The notes under the pieces: generated by a model
Seen by the model: the letters and a program-made list of their open reading frames with translations, nothing else
Databases searched by the model: none
What the model was told of the DNA's origin: nothing
Shown here: positions 7,144 through 15,736 of the stretch, in pieces
How the letters are laid out: every line of letters starts with the position of its first letter
Numbering within the stretch: position 1 is the stretch's first letter
Origin: G025836975 sp049646585
Lineage (GTDB): Bacteria; Pseudomonadota; Gammaproteobacteria; Burkholderiales; Burkholderiaceae_B
Direction of reading: 5' to 3'
DNA length: 18,107 bases
Assembly (NCBI GenBank): GCA_049646585.1
Contig: JBARWC010000195.1
Coordinates: 1 to 18,107 of the forward strand
Translations under genes and position numbers: made by a program

Positions 7144-9597
7144 ATGATCACTTCAAACCTACTGTTAGAACGTTTCTCGACGGGTTCCGCTCAATGGCGG
7201 CTGCGCATGCCGCTGCTGGTGCTCGCCGTTGCGCTTGGCGGTTGCGCGCCCACCAAGACGGGGCAGCAAGCCGCCAGCAATCCGCTGGTGACGTATACAA
7301 CCGTGGGTTCGGGGCAGCCGAGCCGGGCGGAGCCATATGCCGCTCAAGCCGACGCACCTCGATCCAGGTCCCGGAATTTGCCTCCCATACGCGAACGGGC
7401 GCGCTACGAGGACGATGCCGAGAGTGGCCGCCAGGCCAGCAGCGCAAGGGCCGGAGAGCGAACGACGCTGAATTTCAATGAGGCTGAGTTGCACGGGGTA
7501 TTGCGGGCGCTGGCCCAGTTTACCGGGCGCAATTTCGTAGTGGATCCACGTGTGCGCGGGCAGTTGACCCTGGTGTCAGACACTCCGGTGGATGTCGACA
7601 CGGCGTACTCCATGCTGTTGAGCGCTTTGCGCATGCAGGGCTACGCGGCCATCGACGTGGACGGCGTTACCCGGGTGGTGCCCGAGGCCGACGCCAAGCT
7701 GCAGGGCGGGCCGGTCGTGTCGGCCAGCCAGCGCGCCCACAGCGGCGAGCTGGTCACGCGGGTGTTTCCATTGCGCTATGAAAGCGCCGCCGCGCTGGTG
7801 CCGATCTTGCGGCCCATGGTGGCGCCCAACAATACCATCGCCGCGCACGCCGGGAACAATACCCTGGTGATCACAGACTATGCAGACAATCTGGACCGTG
7901 TGGCCGAGGTTATCGCCCGCATGGATACGCCCACTTCCGTCAGCACCGATGTGATCCCCATTGAATACGGGGTGGCGCTCGACGTGGCGGCCTTGGCGCG
8001 GCAGCTCTTGCATAGCAGCGGGGGCGATCAGGTCAAGCAAGTGAATATTGTCGCCGACCCGCGCAGCAACACGGTGCTGGTGCGAGCCAGCACTCCCGAG
8101 CGCCTGAAACTGGCACGCGATCTTATTCTGCGTATCGACACGCCCGAATCCCGGGCCGGCAATCTGCACGTGGTGTACTTGCGCAATGCCCATGCCACCC
8201 ATCTTGCCGAAGTCCTTCGAGGCGTGCTGGCCGGGCGCGGGGGTTCCAATTCCGCGAACACGCCCGCCGAAGCGCCATTGTCCGGCGACAACGCCGATGC
8301 GAACAAGGGCTCTTCGCCGCTGGAAGGCGCTTTTGCCACGCGCGTGAGCGGCGCTGCCATGGGCGCCTCGAACGCCAGCCTGCCCATGTCCGATATGACC
8401 GGCGGCGCCCAGCAGCAGTCCGTTGCATTTTCCGCGGGCGGCGCCACCTTGCAGGCGGATCCCACCACCAATACCTTGATCATCTCGGCGCCCGATCCGC
8501 TATATCGCAGCCTGCGCGAAGTCATTGACTTGCTCGACCAGCGCCGTGCCCAAGTGTTGATCGAAAGCCTGATCGTGGAGGTCAATGCCGAAGACGCCGC
8601 GGAGTTCGGTATCCAATGGAGCGCGGGCGCCAACAACATCAGTAGCGGCAATACCTCCTTTCTGGGCGGGGCGAACCTGGGCGGCAGCGGCATTGGCACC
8701 AATTTATCCGGCGCAGCCACCACCGTCGATGCGATGGCGGCGGGCATGAGCCTGGGTGTAGTCAAGGGCACCGTTAACGTGCTGGGAACCCAATTGCTCA
8801 ATCTGGGAGTGCTTGCACGCGCCATGCAGAAGCAGGGCGGCGTCAACATTCTGTCCACGCCCAATCTCATGACGCTCGACAATGAGCAGGCCAGCATCGT
8901 CGTCGGCCGGACCGTGCCGTTTGTGACAGGCACCTATACCACCACCGGGGACGGCGCCAGCAACCCCTTCCAGACGGTGCAACGCGAAGACGTGGGACTG
9001 ACGCTGCGTATCCGGCCGCAGATATCCGAAGGCGGAACCGTCAAGCTGTCGCTATACCAGGAGGTCAGCAGCATCGATCCATCGTCGACCCTGCCCACGG
9101 CGACCTCGGGCGGCTCCATCATCACCCGCAAGCGCGCGCTGGAAACAAAGGTGTTGGTCGACGACGGCCAGATCATCGTGCTGGGCGGCCTGCTGGAAGA
9201 AGTGACCGACGACAGCATTGCCTCGGTGCCGCTGCTGGGGGATATTCCCATACTCGGCAATTTGTTCAAGTATCAGAAGCGCGGCCGCAGCAAAACCAAC
9301 CTCATGGTCTTCCTTAGGCCGCATATCGTGCGTAATGCCCAGGACGGCGCCGGCCTGACGCTGGATCGCTACAACTACATGCGGGCGGCACAGGCCGGCA
9401 TGCCCGTCCGGGCGGCGTCGTGGCTGCTGCCCGACTCGAATGCCGCCGCTTTACCCCCGATCCAGCGCGATCCGAGCACCGGCCTGCTGGATTTGCGCGA
9501 GCCGGGGAATATCGGTTCGCCGTCCGAATCGGCCACAGGCGCGCAGAAATCGGGCAGTCCGGCGCGGGCTCAACCCAGGACGTCCGACAGCCTATGA
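7144..9597 (+). CDS. gspD: Type II secretion outer-membrane secretin GspD (predicted lipoprotein)
   Basis: Forms the multimeric gated channel in the outer membrane. Domains in order: signal peptide 1-33; Ser/Arg-rich linker to about 106; N0 (107-180); N1 (about 204-262); N2 (268-335); N3 (341-465) interrupted by a Gly/Ser/Ala/Asn-rich insert (363-430); secretin barrel from VLIESLIVEVNAEDAAEFGI (471-490) to VPLLGDIPILGNLF and TNLMVFLRPHIVR; and a tail of about 80 residues. The signal ends VLAVALGGC with Cys34 in a fair lipobox and Ala at +2, which fits outer-membrane sorting. The ATG at 7144 supplies arginines before the hydrophobic core; a start at 7207 would lack them, and the open frame before 7144 is gspN in another frame. 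Secretins with their own lipid anchor need no pilotin (HxcQ of Pseudomonas aeruginosa is the precedent). Confidence 0.97.
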   Translation: MITSNLLLERFSTGSAQWRLRMPLLVLAVALGGCAPTKTGQQAASNPLVTYTTVGSGQPSRAEPYAAQADAPRSRSRNLPPIRERARYEDDAESGRQASSARAGERTTLNFNEAELHGVLRALAQFTGRNFVVDPRVRGQLTLVSDTPVDVDTAYSMLLSALRMQGYAAIDVDGVTRVVPEADAKLQGGPVVSASQRAHSGELVTRVFPLRYESAAALVPILRPMVAPNNTIAAHAGNNTLVITDYADNLDRVAEVIARMDTPTSVSTDVIPIEYGVALDVAALARQLLHSSGGDQVKQVNIVADPRSNTVLVRASTPERLKLARDLILRIDTPESRAGNLHVVYLRNAHATHLAEVLRGVLAGRGGSNSANTPAEAPLSGDNADANKGSSPLEGAFATRVSGAAMGASNASLPMSDMTGGAQQQSVAFSAGGATLQADPTTNTLIISAPDPLYRSLREVIDLLDQRRAQVLIESLIVEVNAEDAAEFGIQWSAGANNISSGNTSFLGGANLGGSGIGTNLSGAATTVDAMAAGMSLGVVKGTVNVLGTQLLNLGVLARAMQKQGGVNILSTPNLMTLDNEQASIVVGRTVPFVTGTYTTTGDGASNPFQTVQREDVGLTLRIRPQISEGGTVKLSLYQEVSSIDPSSTLPTATSGGSIITRKRALETKVLVDDGQIIVLGGLLEEVTDDSIASVPLLGDIPILGNLFKYQKRGRSKTNLMVFLRPHIVRNAQDGAGLTLDRYNYMRAAQAGMPVRAASWLLPDSNAAALPPIQRDPSTGLLDLREPGNIGSPSESATGAQKSGSPARAQPRTSDSL

Positions 9598-11015
9598 TCG
9601 CCCGCCTGCCCTATGCCTGGGCGCGTGCGCATCGCGCCCTCATACAAACGGGCACCGCCGGGGCCGCGCTTACCATTTCCGAGCGCACCCCGGCTTGGGC
9701 ATTGGCCGAGATCCGCCGGCGCCACGGTTCCCTGCCGCTCAGGCAGGTCTCCGATGAGGAACTCGATACACTGCTGGCCGCCGCCTATGCGCAGACGGGC
9801 GACGCGGCCGAAGTGGTGGATGCCGCGGCCAACGAGATCGATCTGGATCGTCTGATGCAGGACATTCCAGAGGTCGAAGATCTGCTGGAAACCCACGACG
9901 ATGCGCCCATCATCCGCATGATCAATGCGCTGTTCACCCAGGCCGCGCGCGACGGCGCCAGCGACATTCACATAGAGCCTTTCGAGACGCACTCCGTGGT
10001 GCGCTACCGGGTTGACGGAACCTTGCGCGACATCGTCAGCCCGCGCCGTGCGCTGCATAATGCCCTGGTCTCGCGCATCAAGATCATGGCCAGCCTGGAT
10101 ATCGCCGAAAAGCGCCAACCGCAGGATGGGCGGATCGCCTTGCGGGTAGGGGGACGGCCCATCGATGTCCGGGTCTCGACCCTGCCGACCGGCCATGGCG
10201 AGCGCGCCGTGCTACGCCTGCTGGACAAGGAAGCGGGACGGCTGCAGCTCGAGCGTTTGGGCATGGCTGCGGACGTCCTGCAAGACCTGGATGCGCTGGT
10301 TCGTCGACCGCATGGAATCTTCCTGCTGACGGGGCCGACAGGAAGCGGCAAGACCACCACGCTGTATGCGGCCCTGGGGCGGCTCGACGCCAGCACCACC
10401 AACATCCTAACGGTTGAGGATCCCATTGAATACGACCTGCCGGGCATCGGCCAGACGCAGGTCAACGTCAAGATCAACCTGACGTTCGCCTCGGCGCTGC
10501 GCGCGATCTTGCGCCAGGATCCCGATGTCATCATGATAGGCGAGATTCGCGATCTTGAAACGGCGCAGATTGCCGTGCAGGCTTCGCTGACCGGGCACAT
10601 GGTCTTGGCCACTCTGCATACCAACGACGCCGTGTCAGCCGTTACACGCCTTATCGACATGGGTGTGGAGCCGTTTCTCCTCGCGTCGACCTTGCAAGGG
10701 GTGCTTGCGCAGCGCCTGGTGCGCAAGCTGTGCGCGCATTGCAAGACGCCTCAATCCGACAACGCCTCGGCCTGGGAGGCCAAAGGGTGCCCGGCTTGCG
10801 GCCATACCGGCTACAGCGGGCGTACCGGCATACACGAACTGTTCATACTGGATGAGGGCTTGCGTGCCAGGATTCACTCGGGTGAAAGCGAACAGGCCTT
10901 GCGCCGCGCGGCCCAGCAGGGCGGCATGCGCAGTTTGCAGGCGGATGCCGAACGCTGGATCCAGCAGGGCGTTACCTCGCGCGAAGAAGTCGCACGCGTC
11001 ACCCGCGATTCCTGA
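9594..11015 (+). CDS. gspE: Type II secretion ATPase GspE
   Basis: Cytoplasmic hexameric ATPase that drives pseudopilus assembly, recruited by GspL and GspF. The N-terminal region (1-100) is short and Ala-rich. Then come APIIRMINALFTQAARDGAS with DIHIEP (N2 domain), Walker A GPTGSGKTTTLYAAL (247-261), the Asp box TVEDPIEYDLPGIGQTQV (273-290), Walker B with DPDVIMIGEIRD (309-320) and the His box HMVLATLHTND (335-345). The zinc-binding tetracysteine of secretion ATPases is intact: CAHC (380-383) and CPAC (399-402). At 473 residues it is slightly shorter than the usual 490-500, all at the N-terminus. The ATG at 9594 overlaps the gspD stop (ATGA); upstream open frame belongs to gspD. No strong ribosome binding site, so translation is probably coupled. 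Confidence 0.97.
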   Translation: MIARLPYAWARAHRALIQTGTAGAALTISERTPAWALAEIRRRHGSLPLRQVSDEELDTLLAAAYAQTGDAAEVVDAAANEIDLDRLMQDIPEVEDLLETHDDAPIIRMINALFTQAARDGASDIHIEPFETHSVVRYRVDGTLRDIVSPRRALHNALVSRIKIMASLDIAEKRQPQDGRIALRVGGRPIDVRVSTLPTGHGERAVLRLLDKEAGRLQLERLGMAADVLQDLDALVRRPHGIFLLTGPTGSGKTTTLYAALGRLDASTTNILTVEDPIEYDLPGIGQTQVNVKINLTFASALRAILRQDPDVIMIGEIRDLETAQIAVQASLTGHMVLATLHTNDAVSAVTRLIDMGVEPFLLASTLQGVLAQRLVRKLCAHCKTPQSDNASAWEAKGCPACGHTGYSGRTGIHELFILDEGLRARIHSGESEQALRRAAQQGGMRSLQADAERWIQQGVTSREEVARVTRDS

Positions 11016-11020
11016 CGCCT

Positions 11021-11026
11021 AAGGAG
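11021..11026 (+). promoter_or_regulatory. gspF ribosome binding site
   Basis: AAGGAG stands 7 bases before the ATG at 11034, in the 18-base gap after gspE. Most genes of this operon lack such a site and depend on overlap, so gspF looks independently initiated. Confidence 0.65.
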
Positions 11027-11033
11027 CCACGCC

Positions 11034-12239
11034 ATGCCTTCATATCAGTACGAAGCCGTTGACGCCACGGGCCGCAGCGACAAAGGCATGATAGATGCCG
11101 ACAGCGAACGCGGCGCCCGCCACGCCTTGCGCGCCCGAGGATTGCTGCCTCTGGCGGTGCGCGAGACAAGCAAGCGGACGGAAAGGAGCGGGATATCCGT
11201 CGCGAAGATCAGCGACGCCGACCTGGGTTGGCTGACCCGCCAGCTTGCCAGTCTGCTGGCCGCACGGTTGCCGCTGGAGGCGGCCTTGCGCGCGACACTG
11301 GAGCAAGCGGAGCGCCGGCATGTCGCCCGCGTCCTGGCGGCCGTGCGTGACGACGTGCGCGCCGGCCATCGCCTCGGCGAGGCGCTGGCCGCCCATCCCA
11401 GGGACTTCCCGGAAATCTACCAGGCCCTGGTCGATGCCGGGGAACAGTCGGGCGACCTCGCCCAGGTTCTGGAGCGGCTGGCCGACTACATCGAGTCGCG
11501 GGGCGCTTTGCGGAACAAGGTGCTGACGGCTTTTATCTACCCCGTCATCGTCACGGTGGTATCCATTGGCATCGTCATTTTCTTGCTCAGCTATGTGGTG
11601 CCGCAGGTGGTCGGCGCGTTTTCACAGGCACAGCAAGCCTTGCCCTTGCTGACGCGCATGATGCTGGCCGCCAGCGGATTCGTCCGCGATTGGGGCCTGC
11701 TTGTGGCCGTCGGCCTGGCGGCCTTGTTTGTATTGTGGCGCCTGGGGCTGCGCAACCCGTCGGCGCGCATGGCCTGGCATGCCCGCGTCCTGCGCCTGCC
11801 GGTGCTGGGCCGTTACCTGCTGGGTGTGGACGTGGCGCGCTTCGCCGCCACGCTGGCCATCCTGACGGGCAGCAATGTGCCGCTGCTCGCCGCACTGGAC
11901 GCGGCGCGGCGCACGCTGAAGAATCGCAAGCTGCAGGCTGCGGTGGACGATGCCACGGATCGGGTGCGCGAGGGCGGCGCTCTGGCGCAGGCGCTGCAGA
12001 TGCAGAAGGTTTTTCCGCCGCTATTGATTCATCTGGTGGACAGCGGCGAACGCACCGGCGAACTGCCGGCCATGCTCGGCCGCAGTGCGAACGTACTGTC
12101 GGTCGAGCTGGAACGGCGCGCCATGACCATGACCGCCATCCTGGAGCCCTTGATGATACTGGTGATGGGCGGGATTGTCCTGGTGATCGTGATGGCGGTC
12201 ATGCTGCCCATCATTGAAATCAACCAACTGGTGCAATGA
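11034..12239 (+). CDS. gspF: Type II secretion inner-membrane platform protein GspF
   Basis: Polytopic inner-membrane core of the assembly platform, related to PilC of type IV pili. It begins with MPSYQYEAVDATGRSDKGMI, the classic GspF/PilC opening, and contains two repeats of the T2SSF domain (about 68-190 and 268-392). Each includes the conserved short motif: FPEIYQALVDAGEQSGDL (125-142) and FPPLLIHLVDSGERTGEL (327-344). Membrane segments lie at about 167-190, 218-237 and 368-391. Length (401) is normal. It ends the operon; no further gsp gene follows on the plus strand. Confidence 0.97.
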   Translation: MPSYQYEAVDATGRSDKGMIDADSERGARHALRARGLLPLAVRETSKRTERSGISVAKISDADLGWLTRQLASLLAARLPLEAALRATLEQAERRHVARVLAAVRDDVRAGHRLGEALAAHPRDFPEIYQALVDAGEQSGDLAQVLERLADYIESRGALRNKVLTAFIYPVIVTVVSIGIVIFLLSYVVPQVVGAFSQAQQALPLLTRMMLAASGFVRDWGLLVAVGLAALFVLWRLGLRNPSARMAWHARVLRLPVLGRYLLGVDVARFAATLAILTGSNVPLLAALDAARRTLKNRKLQAAVDDATDRVREGGALAQALQMQKVFPPLLIHLVDSGERTGELPAMLGRSANVLSVELERRAMTMTAILEPLMILVMGGIVLVIVMAVMLPIIEINQLVQ

Positions 12240-12301
12240 CTGGCTGCTGCGGGAGGCCTGAGCTGCCGGGGTAGATCGGGACTACGGCGTCGGGCTGGTT
12301 T

Positions 12302-12321
12302 GGCGCCTTTGTGCTGGCGCC
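12302..12321. terminator. GC hairpin between gspF and the methyltransferase gene
   Basis: GGCGCC (12302-12307) and GGCGCC (12316-12321) can pair as a 6-base all-GC stem with an 8-base loop. It lies between the 3' ends of two convergent genes, where a bidirectional terminator is expected. There is no clear T-tract on either side, so termination activity is uncertain. Apart from this, nothing was recognised in 12240-12324. Confidence 0.3.
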
Positions 12322-12324
12322 GGC

Positions 12325-13182
12325 TTAAGGTTCCCGTTGCGCCGTCGACAAGGAAGCCTCAGGCACAAAAAACCTGTCTTTCAGTTCTTGCAGCCCGATC
12401 CGATTCAGCATCTCCGTCAACCTTTCCGCAGGCTTTCTCTGCGGCAGGTTCTTGAACTGCGCAATGATCAGCTCATTCTTCATCGAGTGCTCCCAGCCGA
12501 CCAGTTCTGTCACGCTGACCTGATATCCATGCGCTTCCAGCTGCAGGCACCGCAGCACATTGGTAATCTGGCTGCCGAACTCCCGCGTATGCAGCGGATG
12601 GCGCCAGATCTCCGCCAAGGGGTCCGCCAGCGCCTTCCCCTTGTTCTTGCGCAACACTGAAGCGACTTCCGCCTGGCAGCAGGGCACCACCACGATGTAC
12701 TTGGCCTGTTTTTTCAGAGCGAAGCGAATGGCGTCATCGGTGGCGGTATTGCAGGCGTGCAGGGCGGTGACGACGTCAACCGTGGCGGGCAGTTTCTCCG
12801 AAGCAATGGAATCCGCCACGGACAGGTTCAAGAACGACATGCCGCCAAAGCCCAGCCGTGCAGCCAATTCTTCCGAAGTCTTTACCAGTTGCTCCCGCGT
12901 TTCAATGCCATAGATGTGCGAGGCATCCTTCAAGTCCTTGAAGAACAGGTCGTACAGGATGAATCCCAAATACGATTTGCCGGCGCCGTGATCCACGAGG
13001 GTGACGGCGCCCCGTTCTTCCTTGATGTCTTTCAGCAGCGGTTCGATGAACTGGAACAGGTGGTAAACCTGCTTCAATTTGCGGCGGCTGTCCTGGTTCA
13101 TCTTCCCGTCGCGGGTCAGGATATGCAGTTCCTTCAGCAGTTCTATCGACTGGCCGGGACGGATTTCATGGGTGTTGGACAT
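12325..13182 (-). CDS. Class I SAM-dependent methyltransferase (Methyltransf_32 type)
   Basis: Cytoplasmic S-adenosylmethionine-dependent methyltransferase; the substrate is not known. SAM motif I reads VDHGAGKSYLGF (63-74), followed by an acidic strand end in YGIETREQLV. The pair LHACNTATDDAI (141-152) and VVVPCCQAEV (164-173) is typical of the Methyltransf_32 family, which includes METTL25- and RRNAD1-like proteins. A helical N-terminal segment with KLKQVYHLFQFIEPLL precedes the Rossmann core, and a C-terminal segment with LIIAQFKN closes the sheet. The start at 13182 (MSNTHEIRPGQS) was preferred to the in-frame ATG at 13218, whose 12 extra residues are basic and lack a family look; neither has a clear ribosome binding site. 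The gene converges with gspF and diverges from the M20 peptidase gene. Confidence 0.85.
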   Translation of the reverse strand: MSNTHEIRPGQSIELLKELHILTRDGKMNQDSRRKLKQVYHLFQFIEPLLKDIKEERGAVTLVDHGAGKSYLGFILYDLFFKDLKDASHIYGIETREQLVKTSEELAARLGFGGMSFLNLSVADSIASEKLPATVDVVTALHACNTATDDAIRFALKKQAKYIVVVPCCQAEVASVLRKNKGKALADPLAEIWRHPLHTREFGSQITNVLRCLQLEAHGYQVSVTELVGWEHSMKNELIIAQFKNLPQRKPAERLTEMLNRIGLQELKDRFFVPEASLSTAQREP

Positions 13183-13241
13183 ACGGAAAAGGACGCGCCC
13201 GCGTGTCGCAGGTCGCATGAATGCGCGGAAAGCGACAGTTT

Positions 13242-13263
13242 AACGAAAATGCGCCGTTTCGTT
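13242..13263. promoter_or_regulatory. Operator-like inverted repeat in a divergent promoter region
   Basis: AACGAAA (13242-13248) and TTTCGTT (13257-13263) form a perfect 7-base inverted repeat with an 8-base spacer. It lies between the divergent starts of the methyltransferase and M20 peptidase genes, a usual place for a repressor or activator site. The factor is unknown and chance cannot be excluded. Confidence 0.35.
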
Positions 13264-13314
13264 GATTGCACTCTGGGGGTGTGGTCTGAGTGCGCGGCTG
13301 CGGGCGCCCTGGCG

Positions 13315-13320
13315 TAGAAT
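13315..13320 (+). promoter_or_regulatory. Possible -10 element for the M20 peptidase gene
   Basis: TAGAAT matches the sigma70 -10 consensus at five of six bases and would place the transcript start about 23 bases before the ATG at 13350. No convincing -35 is seen at 16-18 bases upstream, so an activator would be needed if this is real. Confidence 0.35.
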
Positions 13321-13349
13321 CGGGACATATTCTTCCTCAAGGACTCGCC

Positions 13350-14819
13350 ATGAACGCCCGCATACCCGATGAAGCGCTGCCGCCCGCCCTGGATCCCGAA
13401 GTCTTGCAGGCTTTCGTGGACGAGAAGTGGGATGGCCAGATCATTCCCGCCCTGACGGATTACATTGCGGTTCCCGCCAAAAGTCCGGCCTTCGATGCCG
13501 ATTGGGCCCAGAACGCCTATATCGAACGGGTGGTGCGCGATGCCGCGCAGTGGGTGGAATCGCAGAAAGTGTCCGGTCTGACGCTGGAAGTGGTGCGCCT
13601 GCCGGGCCGCACGCCCGTCATCTATTTCGAGGCGCCGGCCACGCGCCAGGACGGCGGCGACACCGTCCTGATGTACGGCCACCTGGACAAGCAGCCGGAG
13701 TTCTCCGGCTGGCGTTCCGACCTGGGGCCCTGGACCCCCAAGTACGAGAATGGCAAGCTCTATGGCCGTGGGGGCGCCGATGACGGCTATGCCGTCTACG
13801 CTTCGCTGACCGCCATCATGGCGCTGGACAAGCAGGGCGTGCCGCGGCCGCGCTGCGTGGGCTTGATAGAAACCTGCGAAGAGTCCGGCAGTTACGATCT
13901 GCTGCCCTATGTGGATGCCCTGCGCGAGCGCATGGGTAACGTGGCGCTGGTGGTTTGCCTGGACTCGGGCGCCGGCAATTACGATCAACTATGGATGACG
14001 ACGTCCCTGCGCGGCCTGGTGGCGGGCACGCTGGAAGTCCAAGTGCTGGACGAGGGCGTGCATTCGGGCGATTCCAGCGGGGTGGTGCCGTCCAGTTTCC
14101 GCATCCTGCGCCATGTGCTGGATCGCCTTGAAGACAGTTCCACCGGCCGGCTGTTGCCGCAAAGCTTTCATTGCGAAATCCCCAGCGATCGCATCGAGCA
14201 GGTCCGGGCCACCGCACAGATCCTGGGCGACGAGGTCTGGCGCCGCTTTCCCTGGAGCTGCGGCGCCGATGGCGGTTTTGTGCTGCCCATGACCACCGAG
14301 CCGCAGGAAGCCTTGCTGAACCGCACCTGGCGCCCGACGCTTTCCGTTACCGGGGCCGAGGGCCTGCCGCCCTTGTCCAGCGCGGGCAATGTCCTGCGTC
14401 CGCGCACGGCCTTCAAGCTTTCCTTGCGCCTGCCTCCGCTGATCGACGCCGTTGCGGCGGTGCAAGAGCTCAAGTCCTTGCTGGAAGCCGACGCGCCCTA
14501 CAATGCCAAGGTGGTCTTCAGGCCCGACCAGGGCGCCGCCACGGGCTGGAATGCGCCGGAATCGGCCGCCTGGCTCAGCCGGGCGCTGGACGCGGCATCG
14601 CAGCAGTATTACGGCGCGCCTTGCGGCTACATCGGGCAGGGCGGGACCATACCGCTGATGAACCTGTTGCAGCAGGGCTTTCCGAAATCGCAATTCATGG
14701 TGTGCGGCGTGCTGGGGCCCCAGTCCAATGCGCATGGCCCCAATGAATTCCTGCATGTGCCCTATGGCAAGAAGCTGACCGCGGCGGTGGCGCAAACCAT
14801 CGCGGCCCTGCCTGTTTAG
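13350..14819 (+). CDS. M20 family metallopeptidase
   Basis: Zinc-dependent (di-nuclear) amidohydrolase of the M20/CNDP-like group, probably a cytoplasmic dipeptidase or acylamino hydrolase; no signal peptide is seen. Predicted metal ligands in family order: H111 in MYGHLDKQP, bridging D144 in YGRGGADDGYA, catalytic E177 and metal-binding E178 in ETCEESGS, D205 in CLDSG, and H462 in NAHGPNE. The lid/dimerisation domain lies at about 220-395 and holds GVHSGDSSG with the conserved His238. The 489 residues fit the long CNDP-like form. The ATG at 13350 follows AAGGA (13339-13343) by 6 bases; the open frame extends to 13290 but without support. The exact substrate cannot be read from the sequence. 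Confidence 0.93.
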   Translation: MNARIPDEALPPALDPEVLQAFVDEKWDGQIIPALTDYIAVPAKSPAFDADWAQNAYIERVVRDAAQWVESQKVSGLTLEVVRLPGRTPVIYFEAPATRQDGGDTVLMYGHLDKQPEFSGWRSDLGPWTPKYENGKLYGRGGADDGYAVYASLTAIMALDKQGVPRPRCVGLIETCEESGSYDLLPYVDALRERMGNVALVVCLDSGAGNYDQLWMTTSLRGLVAGTLEVQVLDEGVHSGDSSGVVPSSFRILRHVLDRLEDSSTGRLLPQSFHCEIPSDRIEQVRATAQILGDEVWRRFPWSCGADGGFVLPMTTEPQEALLNRTWRPTLSVTGAEGLPPLSSAGNVLRPRTAFKLSLRLPPLIDAVAAVQELKSLLEADAPYNAKVVFRPDQGAATGWNAPESAAWLSRALDAASQQYYGAPCGYIGQGGTIPLMNLLQQGFPKSQFMVCGVLGPQSNAHGPNEFLHVPYGKKLTAAVAQTIAALPV

Positions 14820-14832
14820 TGGCTGCCGCCGC

Positions 14833-15678
14833 TTAGATCATGGGCAGGTAGCGCGGCTCCGCGCCGCGTGGAAAGGCGGCGTCCACGCGCGCAAGCTCTT
14901 CGTCCGTCAGCACGATGTCGCCCGCTTGCGCATTGGCCTGCACGTGGGCTGCCTTGGCCGATTTGGGAATGGCAAAGACCGACGCATCGCGGGTAAGAAA
15001 AGCCAGGGCGATCTGGTGGGCCGTGGCGTCATGCGCCCTTGCGATGTCGTCCAGAATTCGGCGCCCGTTCGTGCCGGGCTTGGGGAAATCGTCGTGGCCG
15101 AAGGGGCTGTAGGCCACCAAAGCCATGCCATGTCGCTGGCAGAAGGGCAAGACGGAATGCTCTATGGCGCGCTCTTGAAGATGGTATAGCACCTGGTTGC
15201 AGGCGATCCGGCCAGGGCCCGTCACGGCCAGCGCCTCTTGCAAATCGTCCGTGTCGAAATTGCTGACGCCGTAGGAAAGTATCTTGCCGTCGCGCTGCAA
15301 TTGCTCGAAGGCGGCGAAGGTTTCCTCCAGGGGATGGGGGCCGCGCCAATGCAGCAGGTAGCAGTCCAGCCTGTCGGTGCCCAGTTGCTTGAGGGATCGT
15401 TCGCAGGCGCTGATGGCGCCGCGCCTGGATGCGTTTTCGGGCAAGACCTTGGAGACCAGAAAGGCCTGGTCGCGTCGGCCGCGAATGGCTGCGCCGATTA
15501 CCTGCTCGGCGGCGCCGGAGCCGTACATTTCCGCCGTATCGATGTGGTCCATGCCCAGGTCCAGACCGCGCTGCAAGGCCTGCACGGCCTGGTCGTGGTC
15601 GGCGTCGTCGATGTACCAGCTGCCCTGGCCGATGGCGGCGATAGCCCTGCCCGTCGTGCCGAAGGTATGTGTCTTCAT
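14833..15678 (-). CDS. Aldo/keto reductase
   Basis: NADPH-dependent oxidoreductase with a TIM-barrel fold, acting on an unidentified aldehyde or ketone. The catalytic tetrad is complete: D47 and Y52 in DHIDTAEMYGSG, K77 in FLVSKVL, H110 in YLLHWRGP. Further family marks are GVSNFD (137-142), NQVLYHLQ (161-168), VAYSPFG (188-194) and the cofactor-binding AIPKSAKAAHVQANA (236-250). Length 281 is normal. The ATG at 15678 has AAGGA about 8 bases upstream; the reading frame runs on to 15780 but that part is the lipoprotein gene in another frame. It lies 58 bases downstream of the lipoprotein gene on the same strand and may share its transcript. Confidence 0.94.
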   Translation of the reverse strand: MKTHTFGTTGRAIAAIGQGSWYIDDADHDQAVQALQRGLDLGMDHIDTAEMYGSGAAEQVIGAAIRGRRDQAFLVSKVLPENASRRGAISACERSLKQLGTDRLDCYLLHWRGPHPLEETFAAFEQLQRDGKILSYGVSNFDTDDLQEALAVTGPGRIACNQVLYHLQERAIEHSVLPFCQRHGMALVAYSPFGHDDFPKPGTNGRRILDDIARAHDATAHQIALAFLTRDASVFAIPKSAKAAHVQANAQAGDIVLTDEELARVDAAFPRGAEPRYLPMI

Positions 15679-15736
15679 GAGCTTCGTCCTTGTCTTGATG
15701 ATGTGCGAGCGGGCGGCGCTTGCCGGGTTTCGTCGT

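Noticed and set aside
7130..7147. A five-codon reading frame (MKLLP) whose stop overlaps the gspD ATG
   Set aside because: It could couple translation to gspD, but it has no ribosome binding site and so short a frame arises easily by chance.
9420..9593. In-frame extension upstream of gspE
   Set aside because: It is the end of gspD in another frame; the ATGA overlap at 9594 is the natural start.
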